Assembly: GCA_030583925.1 (NCBI GenBank)
Contig: CP129482.1
Span: forward strand, 310,001-374,000
Length of the DNA stretch: 64,000 nucleotides
From: Anaerolineales bacterium
GTDB taxonomy: Bacteria > Chloroflexota > Anaerolineae > Anaerolineales > Villigracilaceae
Direction of reading: 5' to 3'
Positions within the stretch are counted from its first letter, which is position 1. The number at the start of each line of letters is the position of its first letter. The notes below the pieces were generated by a model, which was not told the origin of the DNA, did no database searches, and saw nothing but the letters and a program-made list of their open reading frames with translations. Made by a program: the position numbers and the translations under genes. This document shows, in pieces, positions 44,859 through 51,506 of the stretch.

Positions 44859-45085
44859 CAAAAAACTCGCCCAAACACGGGGCGAGAATTTTCTTCACGC
44901 GGTTCCACCCGAATTGTAGAGCGAGATTAATCTCGCTTTACATCTCTTCAGCCTCTAACGGAGCCATCCGTTTCACTTAATCGCTTTCAGCTGATCGCTG
45001 AAAACTTTCTGCTTCACGCTCGCGAGTGGTTTTCTGCGGACTTCCCTTGAAGAGACTCTCAATCATCGTTCTCTTCTCCCTGTCA
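44859..45085 (-). promoter_or_regulatory. T-box riboswitch controlling thrS
   Basis: On the minus strand the hallmark GGGTGGAACCGCG (44898-44910) matches the T-box consensus GGGTGGNACCGCG. Just downstream is a terminator stem CTCGCCC/GGGCGAG (44866-44886) followed by a run of six U. Uncharged tRNA would pair with the T-box bulge and prevent termination. Upstream structures (stem I, about 45000-45085) are not resolved well enough to name the specifier codon; position before thrS implies a threonine codon. Confidence 0.9.
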
Positions 45086-45134
45086 GGGATTTGACCACAT
45101 ACTCGTCTCGGTCATTGCGTTTTCATTTATGCTC

Positions 45135-45160
45135 TCTGCGGGTCTCAGACCCGCAGAAGC
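45135..45160. repeat. Hairpin between tRNA-Val and the T-box
   Basis: CTGCGGGTCTCAGACCCGCAG, a perfect stem with a short loop. It could process or terminate the tRNA transcript. Confidence 0.6.
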
Positions 45161-45166
45161 TTTGTG

Positions 45167-45240
45167 TGGGCGAGATAGGGCTCGAACCTACGACCTCTGC
45201 TATGTCAAAGCAGTGCTCTAACCAACTGAGCTACCCGCCC
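45167..45240 (-). tRNA. tRNA-Val (anticodon GAC)
   Basis: Cloverleaf on the minus strand: acceptor GGGCGGG pairing with CTCGCCC (one G-U), D arm GCTCAGTTGGTTAGAGC, anticodon stem CTGCT/AGCAG with loop TTGACAT (GAC, reads GUC/GUU), and T arm GTAGGTTCGAGCCCTAT. Discriminator A; CCA is not encoded (next bases are CAC). Confidence 0.95.
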
Positions 45241-45305
45241 GCGAAGTCCCCGAAGGGGGAAGGATTGACATTATAACGAGGGTAATACAAATTGACAATC
45301 CCATG

Positions 45306-45311
45306 TATAAT
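45306..45311 (+). promoter_or_regulatory. -10 hexamer TATAAT of the sortase gene
   Basis: TATAAT, ten bases before the ATG at 45322. Confidence 0.5.
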
Positions 45312-45321
45312 CCCAACCGCA

Positions 45322-46218
45322 ATGCCTCGAAGGAAATCCCCCGAAGACTTGTCCGTTGAAGAACTGCGTCGCTTGTTGATCGAGAAGCGACGCGGCGCGC
45401 GGCGTGAACGGCTGGAACATTTCAAAAGGACAGGGCGCGTCGTTGCCGTGGAACCTGACGCGCTCGAGTCGTCGGCTCCAGTGGTGGAGACGCTCGAAGA
45501 AACGGGCGACCAGCCTCAAGTCCCAGAATCGAAGCGGCGGCGGGTGATGGACCGAGTCCTGTTGGCGGTGGAAGTCCTCGCAGTGGTGGGACTCGTCGGA
45601 GTCCTCATCAGCGGATTTGGAGTCTTGCGCGACCTGAATGAAGAGGTGGCATCCGCATTCGCTCAAGTGGAGTTGACGCCGACGCCGTTGGTGATGGCGG
45701 TGGTGCTTCCGTCGGGACACACGCCGCCCGACGCGCAGGGAAATACGCGACCGAACCTTGAGGAAATTCCCGAGCATCTGCGCCCGATGGTGCAGTCGCT
45801 GGAAAATCTGCCGATCCCCACGTCCGCGCCCGATCAGGCGATCCGTTTGCAAATCCCCGCGCTCGGCGTGGACGCGCCGATCGTGCAAGGCGATGGCTGG
45901 GAACAACTCAAAAAAGGCGTCGGGCAAAATTTGGCTTCGGCGAACCCTGGCGCGGACGGCAATGTGATCCTGTCGGCGCACAACGATGTGTATGGCGAGT
46001 TGTTCCGTTATTTGGATAAACTCGTGCCTGGCGATCAGATCATCGTGTACACTCAGCAGAGACAATACGTGTACGTGGTGGATCGTACGGCGGTCGTCGA
46101 GCCGACTGCGGTAGAAGTGATGGCAAGCACGGGTAGCCCAACCGTGACGTTGATCTCGTGTTATCCGTATCTCGTCAACGACGAGCGCATCGTTGTGTTT
46201 GGACGATTGCAGAATTAA
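45322..46218 (+). CDS. Sortase (class D/F-like)
   Basis: 298 residues. Cytoplasmic basic N-terminus, one membrane helix (about residues 82-102), a linker, and an extracellular sortase domain (about 155-298) with the catalytic His in VILSAHNDVYG, Cys in VTLISCYPY and Arg in NDERIVVF. Cuts sorting signals and joins proteins to the cell envelope or to each other. The start at 45322 is favoured by the TATAAT box; a start at 45292 would place this box inside the gene. A small membrane protein follows. No LPXTG-type substrate was recognised in this window. Confidence 0.9.
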   Translation: MPRRKSPEDLSVEELRRLLIEKRRGARRERLEHFKRTGRVVAVEPDALESSAPVVETLEETGDQPQVPESKRRRVMDRVLLAVEVLAVVGLVGVLISGFGVLRDLNEEVASAFAQVELTPTPLVMAVVLPSGHTPPDAQGNTRPNLEEIPEHLRPMVQSLENLPIPTSAPDQAIRLQIPALGVDAPIVQGDGWEQLKKGVGQNLASANPGADGNVILSAHNDVYGELFRYLDKLVPGDQIIVYTQQRQYVYVVDRTAVVEPTAVEVMASTGSPTVTLISCYPYLVNDERIVVFGRLQN

Positions 46219-46305
46219 TGTCATTGCGAGCCCGATAGGGCGAAGCAATCTCCACGATTATGATGGGGATTGCTTCGTCAGCCCTTCGGGCTTCCTCGCA
46301 ATGAC
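46218..46305. repeat. D-family inverted repeat after the sortase stop
   Basis: ATGTCATTGCGAGCCCGA ... CTTCCTCGCAATGAC; starts on the last base of the sortase stop codon. Confidence 0.9.
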
Positions 46306-46325
46306 AAAAAATTAAAGGAGTACAA

Positions 46326-46496
46326 ATGGCAAAGAAAAATAGACAACGATCAACAGTGGTGAGTGTGACCTCTTCATCGAGTCGCACCGAGTTCAACCCC
46401 GATTACACTCACGTCAAAAAAGACCTGGCGCGCATCGGAACGCTGGCGGGATTCTTCATCGTCGCTTTAGTCGTCCTCTCATTCTTTTTGAAATAA
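46326..46496 (+). CDS. Small single-pass membrane protein (56 residues)
   Basis: Starts MAKKNRQRSTVVSV and ends with one membrane helix (LAGFFIVALVVLSFFLK), so it is a tail-anchored type with the N-terminus inside the cell. AAAGGAG lies seven bases before the ATG. Codon use matches its neighbours. Basic, Ser-rich N-terminal half. Not recognised as a known family. Lies between sortase and aminotransferase genes, separated from each by repeats. Confidence 0.75.
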   Translation: MAKKNRQRSTVVSVTSSSSRTEFNPDYTHVKKDLARIGTLAGFFIVALVVLSFFLK

Positions 46497-46503
46497 TTTT
46501 TTA

Positions 46504-46567
46504 AACCGCTAAGTTCGCAAAGCGCGCCAAGATTTTTTCTTTGCGTCCTTTGCGCTCTTTGCGGTAA
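46504..46567. repeat. Inverted repeat before the aminotransferase (CCGCTAAG..GCGCTCTTTGCGG)
   Basis: CCGCTAAGTTCGCAAAGCGC, a T-run, then TTTGCGTCCTTTGCGCTCTTT and GCGG; the arms are partly complementary. A related but weaker sequence (GCCACTGAGTCGCGGAGTCG) lies before the PgpH gene at about 22112. Confidence 0.65.
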
Positions 46568-46576
46568 GGAGAGTCC

Positions 46577-47644
46577 ATGTCACGCATGTTTGTCCCTGGT
46601 CCTGTTGACGTTGCCGATGAAGTCTTGCAAGCGCAAGCCGCGCCGATGCTTCCTCACCGAAGCAAAGAGTTCGAAGCCATCTTCCGCCGCGCGTCCGAAA
46701 AATCGCAGAATCTTTTTTACACAAAACACCGCGTGTTCCTCTCCGCCTCCTCTGGCACGGGATTGCAGGAAGCCGCCATTCGCAACTTCGTGAATCGACG
46801 CGTTCTCTCGGTAGTCAACGGCGCGTTTGCGGATCGCTGGTACGAGGTCGCGGCATCCAATGGAAAGGATGTCGAAAAACTTTCTTTCGACTGGGACAAA
46901 CCCGCTTCGCCCGACCTTGTGGCTGACTCGCTCAAGCGCGGCGGATTCGAAGCCCTGACCGTCGTCCACAACGAGACGTCCACTGGCTTGCAGAATCCCG
47001 TGAAGGAAATTGCCGAGGCAGTCCGTGCAGTTGCTCCCGACACGTTGATTCTCGTGGACGCGGTCTCGTCGCTCGGCGGCGCAAGAATCGAAATGGATGC
47101 GTGGGGACTCGACATGGTGCTCACCTCTTCGCAAAAATGTCTCGCGCTTCCGCCTGGTCTCGCGCTCGGAGCCGTCTCTGACCGCGCCATGGAAAAAGCC
47201 AAGTCCGTTGAGAATCGGGGCTGGTACTTCGACCTCCTCCGCATGGAAAAGCATCGCAACAAAGATTCCTCGCCCGCCACGCCAGCCATGTCGTTGATCT
47301 ACGCCCTCGATTTTCAATTGGATCGCATCCTCGCCGAGGGATTGGAGAATCGTTTTGCGCGTCATTCCGCCATGGCGAAACGCGTCCAAGAGTGGGCGGA
47401 CGCGCACGACCTCTCGATGTACGCGCCTGAGGGCTACCGCTCGCAGACTGTGACCACGATCAAGAACGAGCGCGGCATCAACGTCTCGGACTTGAACGCC
47501 TTCCTCAAACAGCGCGAGATGCGCATCGCGGGCGGATACGGTCCCATCAAAGAATCCACCTTCCGCATCGCACACATGGGCGAAATCCAAATGGCAGATA
47601 TCGAAAAACTCCTCGCGGCGATGGAAGAGTATTTGAAGAAATAA
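46577..47644 (+). CDS. Class V aminotransferase (alanine-glyoxylate/serine-pyruvate type)
   Basis: 355 residues. PLP enzyme of fold type I: VPGPVDVADEVLQAQ at the N-terminus, SSGTGLQEAAIRN, HNETSTGLQNPVKEI, the cofactor Asp in ILVDAVSSLGG and the Schiff-base Lys in LTSSQKCLALPPGL (near residue 194). Likely moves an amino group from serine or alanine to glyoxylate or pyruvate; the exact pair is uncertain. A related hydrogenase-accessory role is less likely because no such genes are nearby. AAGGAG precedes the ATG. Confidence 0.9.
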   Translation: MSRMFVPGPVDVADEVLQAQAAPMLPHRSKEFEAIFRRASEKSQNLFYTKHRVFLSASSGTGLQEAAIRNFVNRRVLSVVNGAFADRWYEVAASNGKDVEKLSFDWDKPASPDLVADSLKRGGFEALTVVHNETSTGLQNPVKEIAEAVRAVAPDTLILVDAVSSLGGARIEMDAWGLDMVLTSSQKCLALPPGLALGAVSDRAMEKAKSVENRGWYFDLLRMEKHRNKDSSPATPAMSLIYALDFQLDRILAEGLENRFARHSAMAKRVQEWADAHDLSMYAPEGYRSQTVTTIKNERGINVSDLNAFLKQREMRIAGGYGPIKESTFRIAHMGEIQMADIEKLLAAMEEYLKK

Positions 47645-47660
47645 GACCTGCCGCAATTTA

Positions 47661-47718
47661 CACGACGCAAAATTTCGTACTGCGTACTTCGTATTATGTA
47701 ATACGAGGTGCGCAGTAT
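47661..47718. repeat. G-family repeat (TACTGCGTACTTCGTATTA...)
   Basis: CGTACTGCGTACTTCGTATT then ATGTAATACGAGGTGCGCAG: imperfect inverted repeat related to 24795-24833. The rest of the 217-base gap contains only the MazEF promoter and operator. Confidence 0.7.
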
Positions 47719-47796
47719 TGTTTTTGGTAGGATGTATTGATGATGGATGAGCCCTAATTTTTCGATGTGACGATGATATCTTTCCCGTTTTCTTGC

Positions 47797-47825
47797 TTGA
47801 CAAATGGAGAGGGATGGGCAATAAT
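47797..47825 (+). promoter_or_regulatory. MazEF promoter TTGACA-17-AATAAT
   Basis: Consensus -35 (47797-47802), 17-base spacer, AATAAT (47820-47825). Confidence 0.65.
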
Positions 47826-47827
47826 AT

Positions 47828-47846
47828 TGTGTATAGTTATTACACA
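47828..47846. promoter_or_regulatory. Palindromic operator TGTGTA-7-TACACA
   Basis: TGTGTATAGTTATTACACA lies over the predicted transcription start, just after the -10 box. A natural target for the antitoxin. Confidence 0.55.
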
Positions 47847-47861
47847 GCAACGAGGTGTAGT

Positions 47862-48116
47862 ATGGAATTACTAAGAACACAAATCCTTCTTGAAAAAACC
47901 CAGCGTCAATTTCTTACTTTGATCGCGGAAGAGGAAGAACGCAGTATTTCAGACATTGTGCGCGAGATGATCGACCGCGAATTACGCTTCCGTCAACGTC
48001 GTCAAATGTTGCTCGCCGCGCGTGAACTTCAGGCAGACTATGTAACCGATCCAAGCCTTTCGGAATTTACTGCGCTGGATTCAGATGATTTCCTCTTTGA
48101 GGATGAAGGAGTATGA
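47862..48116 (+). CDS. Ribbon-helix-helix antitoxin (MazE-like)
   Basis: 84 residues. The N-terminal MELLRTQILLEKTQRQFLTL and SISDIVREMIDREL form a ribbon-helix-helix DNA-binding domain; the acidic C-terminus (ALDSDDFLFEDEG) should wrap the toxin. ATG at 47862 is preceded by GAGGTG; a longer reading upstream would run through the promoter and operator. Overlaps the MazF gene by four bases. Confidence 0.85.
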   Translation: MELLRTQILLEKTQRQFLTLIAEEEERSISDIVREMIDRELRFRQRRQMLLAARELQADYVTDPSLSEFTALDSDDFLFEDEGV

Positions 48117-48451
48117 AACGGGGGGAAGTTTGGCTCGTAAACCTCGACCCTACAATCGGATCGGAGATCAAAAAAACGCGTCCCGCAGTAATCGTTAGCA
48201 GTGATTTAGTGGGAATATTGCCGTTGAAAATAATTGTCCCATTCACTGATTGGAAGGATCGTTATGCTTCCGCCGCTTGGATGGTACGCGTTGACCCTGA
48301 TAATACCAACGGCTTGAGTAAACCCTCCGCGGCAGACGGCTTACAAGCACGATCTGTATCGCAGCAAAGGTTGGTTAAGCGGTTGGGATTTTTATCGCCG
48401 CCTCAAGTTGCGCAAATTGTGCAGGCTGTTGTGAATGTCCTCCAACGATAA
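48113..48451 (+). CDS. MazF/PemK-type endoribonuclease toxin
   Basis: 112 residues. KRGEVWLVNLDPTIGSEIKKTRPAVIVSS at the N-terminus, here cut to GEVWLVNLDPTIGSEI, has the family GEVW..LDPT.G.E..K.RPA pattern; VPFTDWKDRY and the later DGLQARSVSQQRL follow. Cleaves mRNA at short sequences when free of antitoxin. All core residues appear present, so it should be active. Its 3' end overlaps the start of the RNA methylase by 17 bases. Confidence 0.94.
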   Translation: MKRGEVWLVNLDPTIGSEIKKTRPAVIVSSDLVGILPLKIIVPFTDWKDRYASAAWMVRVDPDNTNGLSKPSAADGLQARSVSQQRLVKRLGFLSPPQVAQIVQAVVNVLQR

Positions 48452-49691
48452 GACAAACTTTGACATAATCCTCGAAAAATACACCTACGGCGGCGACGCG
48501 ATGGGGCGCCTCCCCGATGGACGTGCAGCCTTCGTTCCATTTGGGTTGGTGGGGGAACGCGTCCGCGTGAAGTTAACGGAGGAAAAGAAAAATTTCGCTC
48601 GCGGCGAAATTCTCCAAATTCTCCAATTCTCTGGTGAGAGAATACAACCTCGGTGCAAACACTTCGGCGAGTGTGGCGGATGCCATTATCAACACATCCC
48701 CTACGAAAAACAACTTGAGATCAAAACCGAAATCCTGCGCGACCAATTGACGCGTATTGGCAAGATCGAGAACCCGCCCGTCCAGCCGATAGTCGCGTGC
48801 CCAAACCCGTGGAATTATCGCAACCACATTCAATTTTCATTGGATAAAAATGGAAAATTGGGCTTTGTAGGGGCAAGTCTGAGACTTGCCCCTACGGTTA
48901 TTGAAATTTCCGAATGTCACCTCCCCGAACCGTCCATCAATGACTTCTGGCGCCAACTCGAATTCGAACCTGAAACGAATGTCGAGCGCGTCTCGCTCCG
49001 TGCGGGAAACGATGAGGAGTTAATGCTCATCCTCGAATCGGATTCGCCTCAGCCGCCCGAAATCGAGATCGAAGCGGGGATTTCCGTCGCGCATGTTTAT
49101 CAAGACAATACTGTCGTGGTCGCGGGGAACGACCATATCTTCATCCGCGTCCTTGACCGTGACTTCAAAGTCTCAGCCTCATCGTTCTTTCAAGTGAACA
49201 CTCTCATGGCAGAGAAAATGGTCGAACACCTGTTTACGTGCTTACCTGTTTCCCTGTCTACCACGTTACTCGATCTCTACTGCGGCGTCGGTCTCTTCAG
49301 CGCGTTTTTCGCTCCCAAGTGCGGACGCGTGATCGGCGTCGAATCGTCCGCGTCCGCGTGCGAAGATTTCGCCGTGAATCTCGATGAATTCGATAATGTA
49401 GAACTCTACGAAGGCGCGGCGGAGGAGGTATTGCCGAGTTTGGTAGGGCAAATTGCCAATTTGTCCTTTGTTATTGTTGACCCTCCGCGCGCGGGAATCG
49501 AACGCCACGCGCTGGATGCCATCGTCCAATTGAAGCCGCAGAGAATCGCCTACGTTTCATGTGACCCATCTACGATGGCGCGCGACGCGGCGCGCTTGAT
49601 CGCTGGCGGATACAAACTCAGCGCTGTGACTCCGTTCGATATGTTTCCGCAAACATTTCACATCGAAAGCGTCAGCCTGTTCGAGCGATGA
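48435..49691 (+). CDS. RlmD/RumA-like rRNA (uracil-5-)-methyltransferase with inserted repeats
   Basis: 418 residues. TRAM domain (about residues 1-62), iron-sulfur cluster Cys motif CKHFGECGGC (about 74-83, three Cys plus one further on), then the SAM-dependent core with LLDLYCGVGLFSAFFA, FVIVDPPRAGIE and the nucleophile Cys in YVSCDPSTMARD. Methylates C5 of a uridine in rRNA or tRNA. Four short repeats are inserted in frame: 48609-48634 (ILQILQFSGE), 48866-48896 (FVGASLRLAPTV), 49247-49262 (PVSLST) and 49443-49466 (VGQIANL). All motifs remain intact, so the enzyme is probably active. Confidence 0.92.
   Translation: MSSNDKTNFDIILEKYTYGGDAMGRLPDGRAAFVPFGLVGERVRVKLTEEKKNFARGEILQILQFSGERIQPRCKHFGECGGCHYQHIPYEKQLEIKTEILRDQLTRIGKIENPPVQPIVACPNPWNYRNHIQFSLDKNGKLGFVGASLRLAPTVIEISECHLPEPSINDFWRQLEFEPETNVERVSLRAGNDEELMLILESDSPQPPEIEIEAGISVAHVYQDNTVVVAGNDHIFIRVLDRDFKVSASSFFQVNTLMAEKMVEHLFTCLPVSLSTTLLDLYCGVGLFSAFFAPKCGRVIGVESSASACEDFAVNLDEFDNVELYEGAAEEVLPSLVGQIANLSFVIVDPPRAGIERHALDAIVQLKPQRIAYVSCDPSTMARDAARLIAGGYKLSAVTPFDMFPQTFHIESVSLFER
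48866..48896. repeat. B-family palindrome inside the RlmD-like gene
   Basis: TGTAGGGGCAAGTCTGAGAC followed by TTGCCCCTACG. Read in frame as VGASLRLAPT. Confidence 0.85.
49247..49262. repeat. N-family repeat inside the RlmD-like gene
   Basis: TGTTTCCCTGTCTACC, exact complement of GGTAGACAGGGAAACA at 30875-30890. Confidence 0.7.
49443..49466. repeat. I-family repeat inside the RlmD-like gene
   Basis: GTAGGGCAAATTGCCAATTTG, read as VGQIANL; counterpart in the GH4 gene at 63611-63640. Confidence 0.75.
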
Positions 49692-50359
49692 AACCGAGGA
49701 TTGTTCCGCTCGGCGATTCGTCCGTGCTGGCGCTGATGGGGAATGAAATTGATCTCGATATCAACCAGCGCGTTCATGCGCTTGCGAAACTGATCGAAGC
49801 GTCTGACATCGAGGGAATCATTGAAACTGTCCCATCGTATGCGGCTCTGCTGGTTCACTACGATCCGCTGATTCTTTCTTTTTCTCAGATCAAAACCATT
49901 GTTCAGGAAAAAATCTTTCAAATTGGGGAAACGGTCAAACGAAAGGCGAGACAGGCTCACCCTGAGCATGGTCGAAGGGTTGAAGTCCCGGTGCGATACG
50001 GCGGCGAACACGGAGTTGACCTCGAAGCGGTCGCGCGTCATCTCCGCCTGCGCGTCGAAGATGTGATTCGCATCCACAGCGAAAAAATCTACACGGTGTA
50101 CATGATGGGCTTCACGCCGGGCTACCCCTACATGGGCAAACTCGACGGCAGGCTCATCATGCCGCGCCTCGAAACGCCGCGCACACGCGTCCCTGTTGGC
50201 ACGGTCGCCATCGCGGGCTCACAAACGGGAATCTACTCCGTCGAATCTCCCGGCGGCTGGAACTTGATCGGCTGGACGCCGTTGAAACTTTTCGATCCCG
50301 AATCCGATTCGCCGTTTTTATTTTCACCGGGCGATGAGGTGAAATTTATTCCGGTTTAG
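49688..50359 (+). CDS. pxpB: 5-oxoprolinase subunit PxpB
   Basis: 223 residues (KipI/AHS1 family). With PxpC and PxpA hydrolyses 5-oxoproline to glutamate using ATP. Motifs: PLGDSSVLALMG, then YTVYMMGFTPGYPYMGKLD and RVPVGTVAIAGSQTGIYS, SPGGWNLIGWTP, all typical. Overlaps the methylase gene by four bases. A repeat-like segment (about 49949-49985, CTCACCCTGAGCATGGTCGA) is inserted in frame before VEVPVRYGGEHG, giving ARQAHPEHGRR. Confidence 0.95.
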   Translation: MKPRIVPLGDSSVLALMGNEIDLDINQRVHALAKLIEASDIEGIIETVPSYAALLVHYDPLILSFSQIKTIVQEKIFQIGETVKRKARQAHPEHGRRVEVPVRYGGEHGVDLEAVARHLRLRVEDVIRIHSEKIYTVYMMGFTPGYPYMGKLDGRLIMPRLETPRTRVPVGTVAIAGSQTGIYSVESPGGWNLIGWTPLKLFDPESDSPFLFSPGDEVKFIPV

Positions 50360-50396
50360 TTGTTGTGTCAGCAGTTGAACTGCCGACACAACAAAG
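50360..50396. repeat. Palindrome between pxpB and pxpC (TTGTTGTGTCAGCAG...)
   Basis: GTTGTGTCAGCAGTT pairs with AACTGCCGACACAAC; follows the pxpB stop directly. The outer bases fit an in-operon repeat. Confidence 0.75.
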
Positions 50397-50412
50397 ACAC
50401 GACAATAAGAAC

Positions 50413-51360
50413 ATGACTCTTGAAGTGATTGACATCGGCGCGCTCGCCACAATTCAAGACTCGGGTCGCATCGGCTGGAGGAAATTCGGCGTTCCAACCT
50501 CCGGCGCGATGGATTCGTTTGCCTATCGCGCGGCGAACGCGTTAGTTGGCAACTCATCTCGCGCAGCCGCGCTCGAAATCGGATTGGGCGACATGACTTT
50601 CCGCGCCCGGCGCGATTGCGTGATCGCCGTCGCGGGCGAGGGCTATCAATTGTCCGTTTACATTTGGGACTTCCCGCTGTGGAGTTCGTACTACGTCCGC
50701 GCCGGCTGGACGATTCGACTCACCAAATTGGATTCTGGCATGTGGACGTATCTCGCCCTCGCCGGCGGCGTTCAGACTCAGGGGAGGCTTGGTTCGGCTT
50801 CGACCAACCTTCGCGCTCACTTCGGCGGACTGGACGGCAGGCAGTTGCAAGTCGGCGATGTGATTCATGCGGGTGCGCCCTCTCGCGCATTGAGCGATCT
50901 CGCCGCGCGGACGTTACCCGAATCGGCGCGACCGATTTACACCGATAATCCAACCCTCGATGCGATTCCCGGTCCGCAGAAGAATTATTTCACCAAAGAA
51001 AGCGCCGCCACATTCATGTCGCAACCCTACACGATCAGCGCGACATCTGACCGCATGGGCTATCGCATCGAAGGCGCGGCGTTGACTCGTCGCAACAACT
51101 CTGAGTTGATCTCGGAGGGGATGACGATGGGCGCGATCCAAGTCCCCGCGAGCGGACAGCCGATCGTGATGATGGCAGATTCGCCGACGACGGGCGGGTA
51201 TCCCAAATTCGGAGCGGTCGCCAGCGCGGACTTGCCTTTGCTCGCCCAATGCACGCCAGGTAGAAGTAAAATCCGTTTTCGAGAGACGACGGTTGCGAAA
51301 GCGCAGAAGAAATACCGCGAGTTGATGGCTGGGTTGAATGAAGTTATAAATTCGGATTGA
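50413..51360 (+). CDS. pxpC: 5-oxoprolinase subunit PxpC
   Basis: 315 residues (KipA/AHS2 family). Opening MTLEVIDIGALATIQDSGR and KFGVPTSGAMDSFAYRAANALVG are the standard biotin-dependent-carboxylase-like N-terminus; YLALAGGVQTQGRLGSAST and SDRMGYRIEGAAL follow. Start 50413 was preferred to 50365, because the extra codons are the palindromic repeat. In the pxpBCA order, but split from pxpA by a 122-base F-family repeat. Confidence 0.95.
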   Translation: MTLEVIDIGALATIQDSGRIGWRKFGVPTSGAMDSFAYRAANALVGNSSRAAALEIGLGDMTFRARRDCVIAVAGEGYQLSVYIWDFPLWSSYYVRAGWTIRLTKLDSGMWTYLALAGGVQTQGRLGSASTNLRAHFGGLDGRQLQVGDVIHAGAPSRALSDLAARTLPESARPIYTDNPTLDAIPGPQKNYFTKESAATFMSQPYTISATSDRMGYRIEGAALTRRNNSELISEGMTMGAIQVPASGQPIVMMADSPTTGGYPKFGAVASADLPLLAQCTPGRSKIRFRETTVAKAQKKYRELMAGLNEVINSD

Positions 51361-51369
51361 ATCTTATTT

Positions 51370-51491
51370 CGGTGGTTGAGTAGCCCGAAGCGCCAGCGAA
51401 GGGCGTATCGAAACCACCATGTAAGCAAAAGTATGCTTGTAAATGGTGGTTTCGATACGGGGCGGACAAACACCGCCCTACTCAACCACCA
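51370..51491. repeat. F-family large inverted repeat between pxpC and pxpA
   Basis: GGTGGTTGAGTAGCCCGAAG ... GTATCGAAACCACC, an inner AAGCAAAAGTATGCTT hairpin, then GGTGGTTTCGATACGG ... CTACTCAACCACC. Two inverted copies of the F unit facing each other. Confidence 0.9.
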
Positions 51492-51506
51492 AGGACAAAT
51501 TAAACC

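Noticed and set aside
45271..46248. Open frame of 325 codons antisense to the sortase
   Set aside because: The plus-strand sortase has all three catalytic residues; the antisense product is His/Arg-rich nonsense.
46580..47821. Open frame of 413 codons antisense to the aminotransferase
   Set aside because: The plus strand has the PLP-lysine motif and a ribosome site; the antisense frame has no domain and begins in repeat DNA.
48435..49691. RlmD-like gene as a pseudogene because of repeated insertions
   Set aside because: All insertions keep the frame, and the Cys cluster, SAM loop and catalytic Cys are intact.
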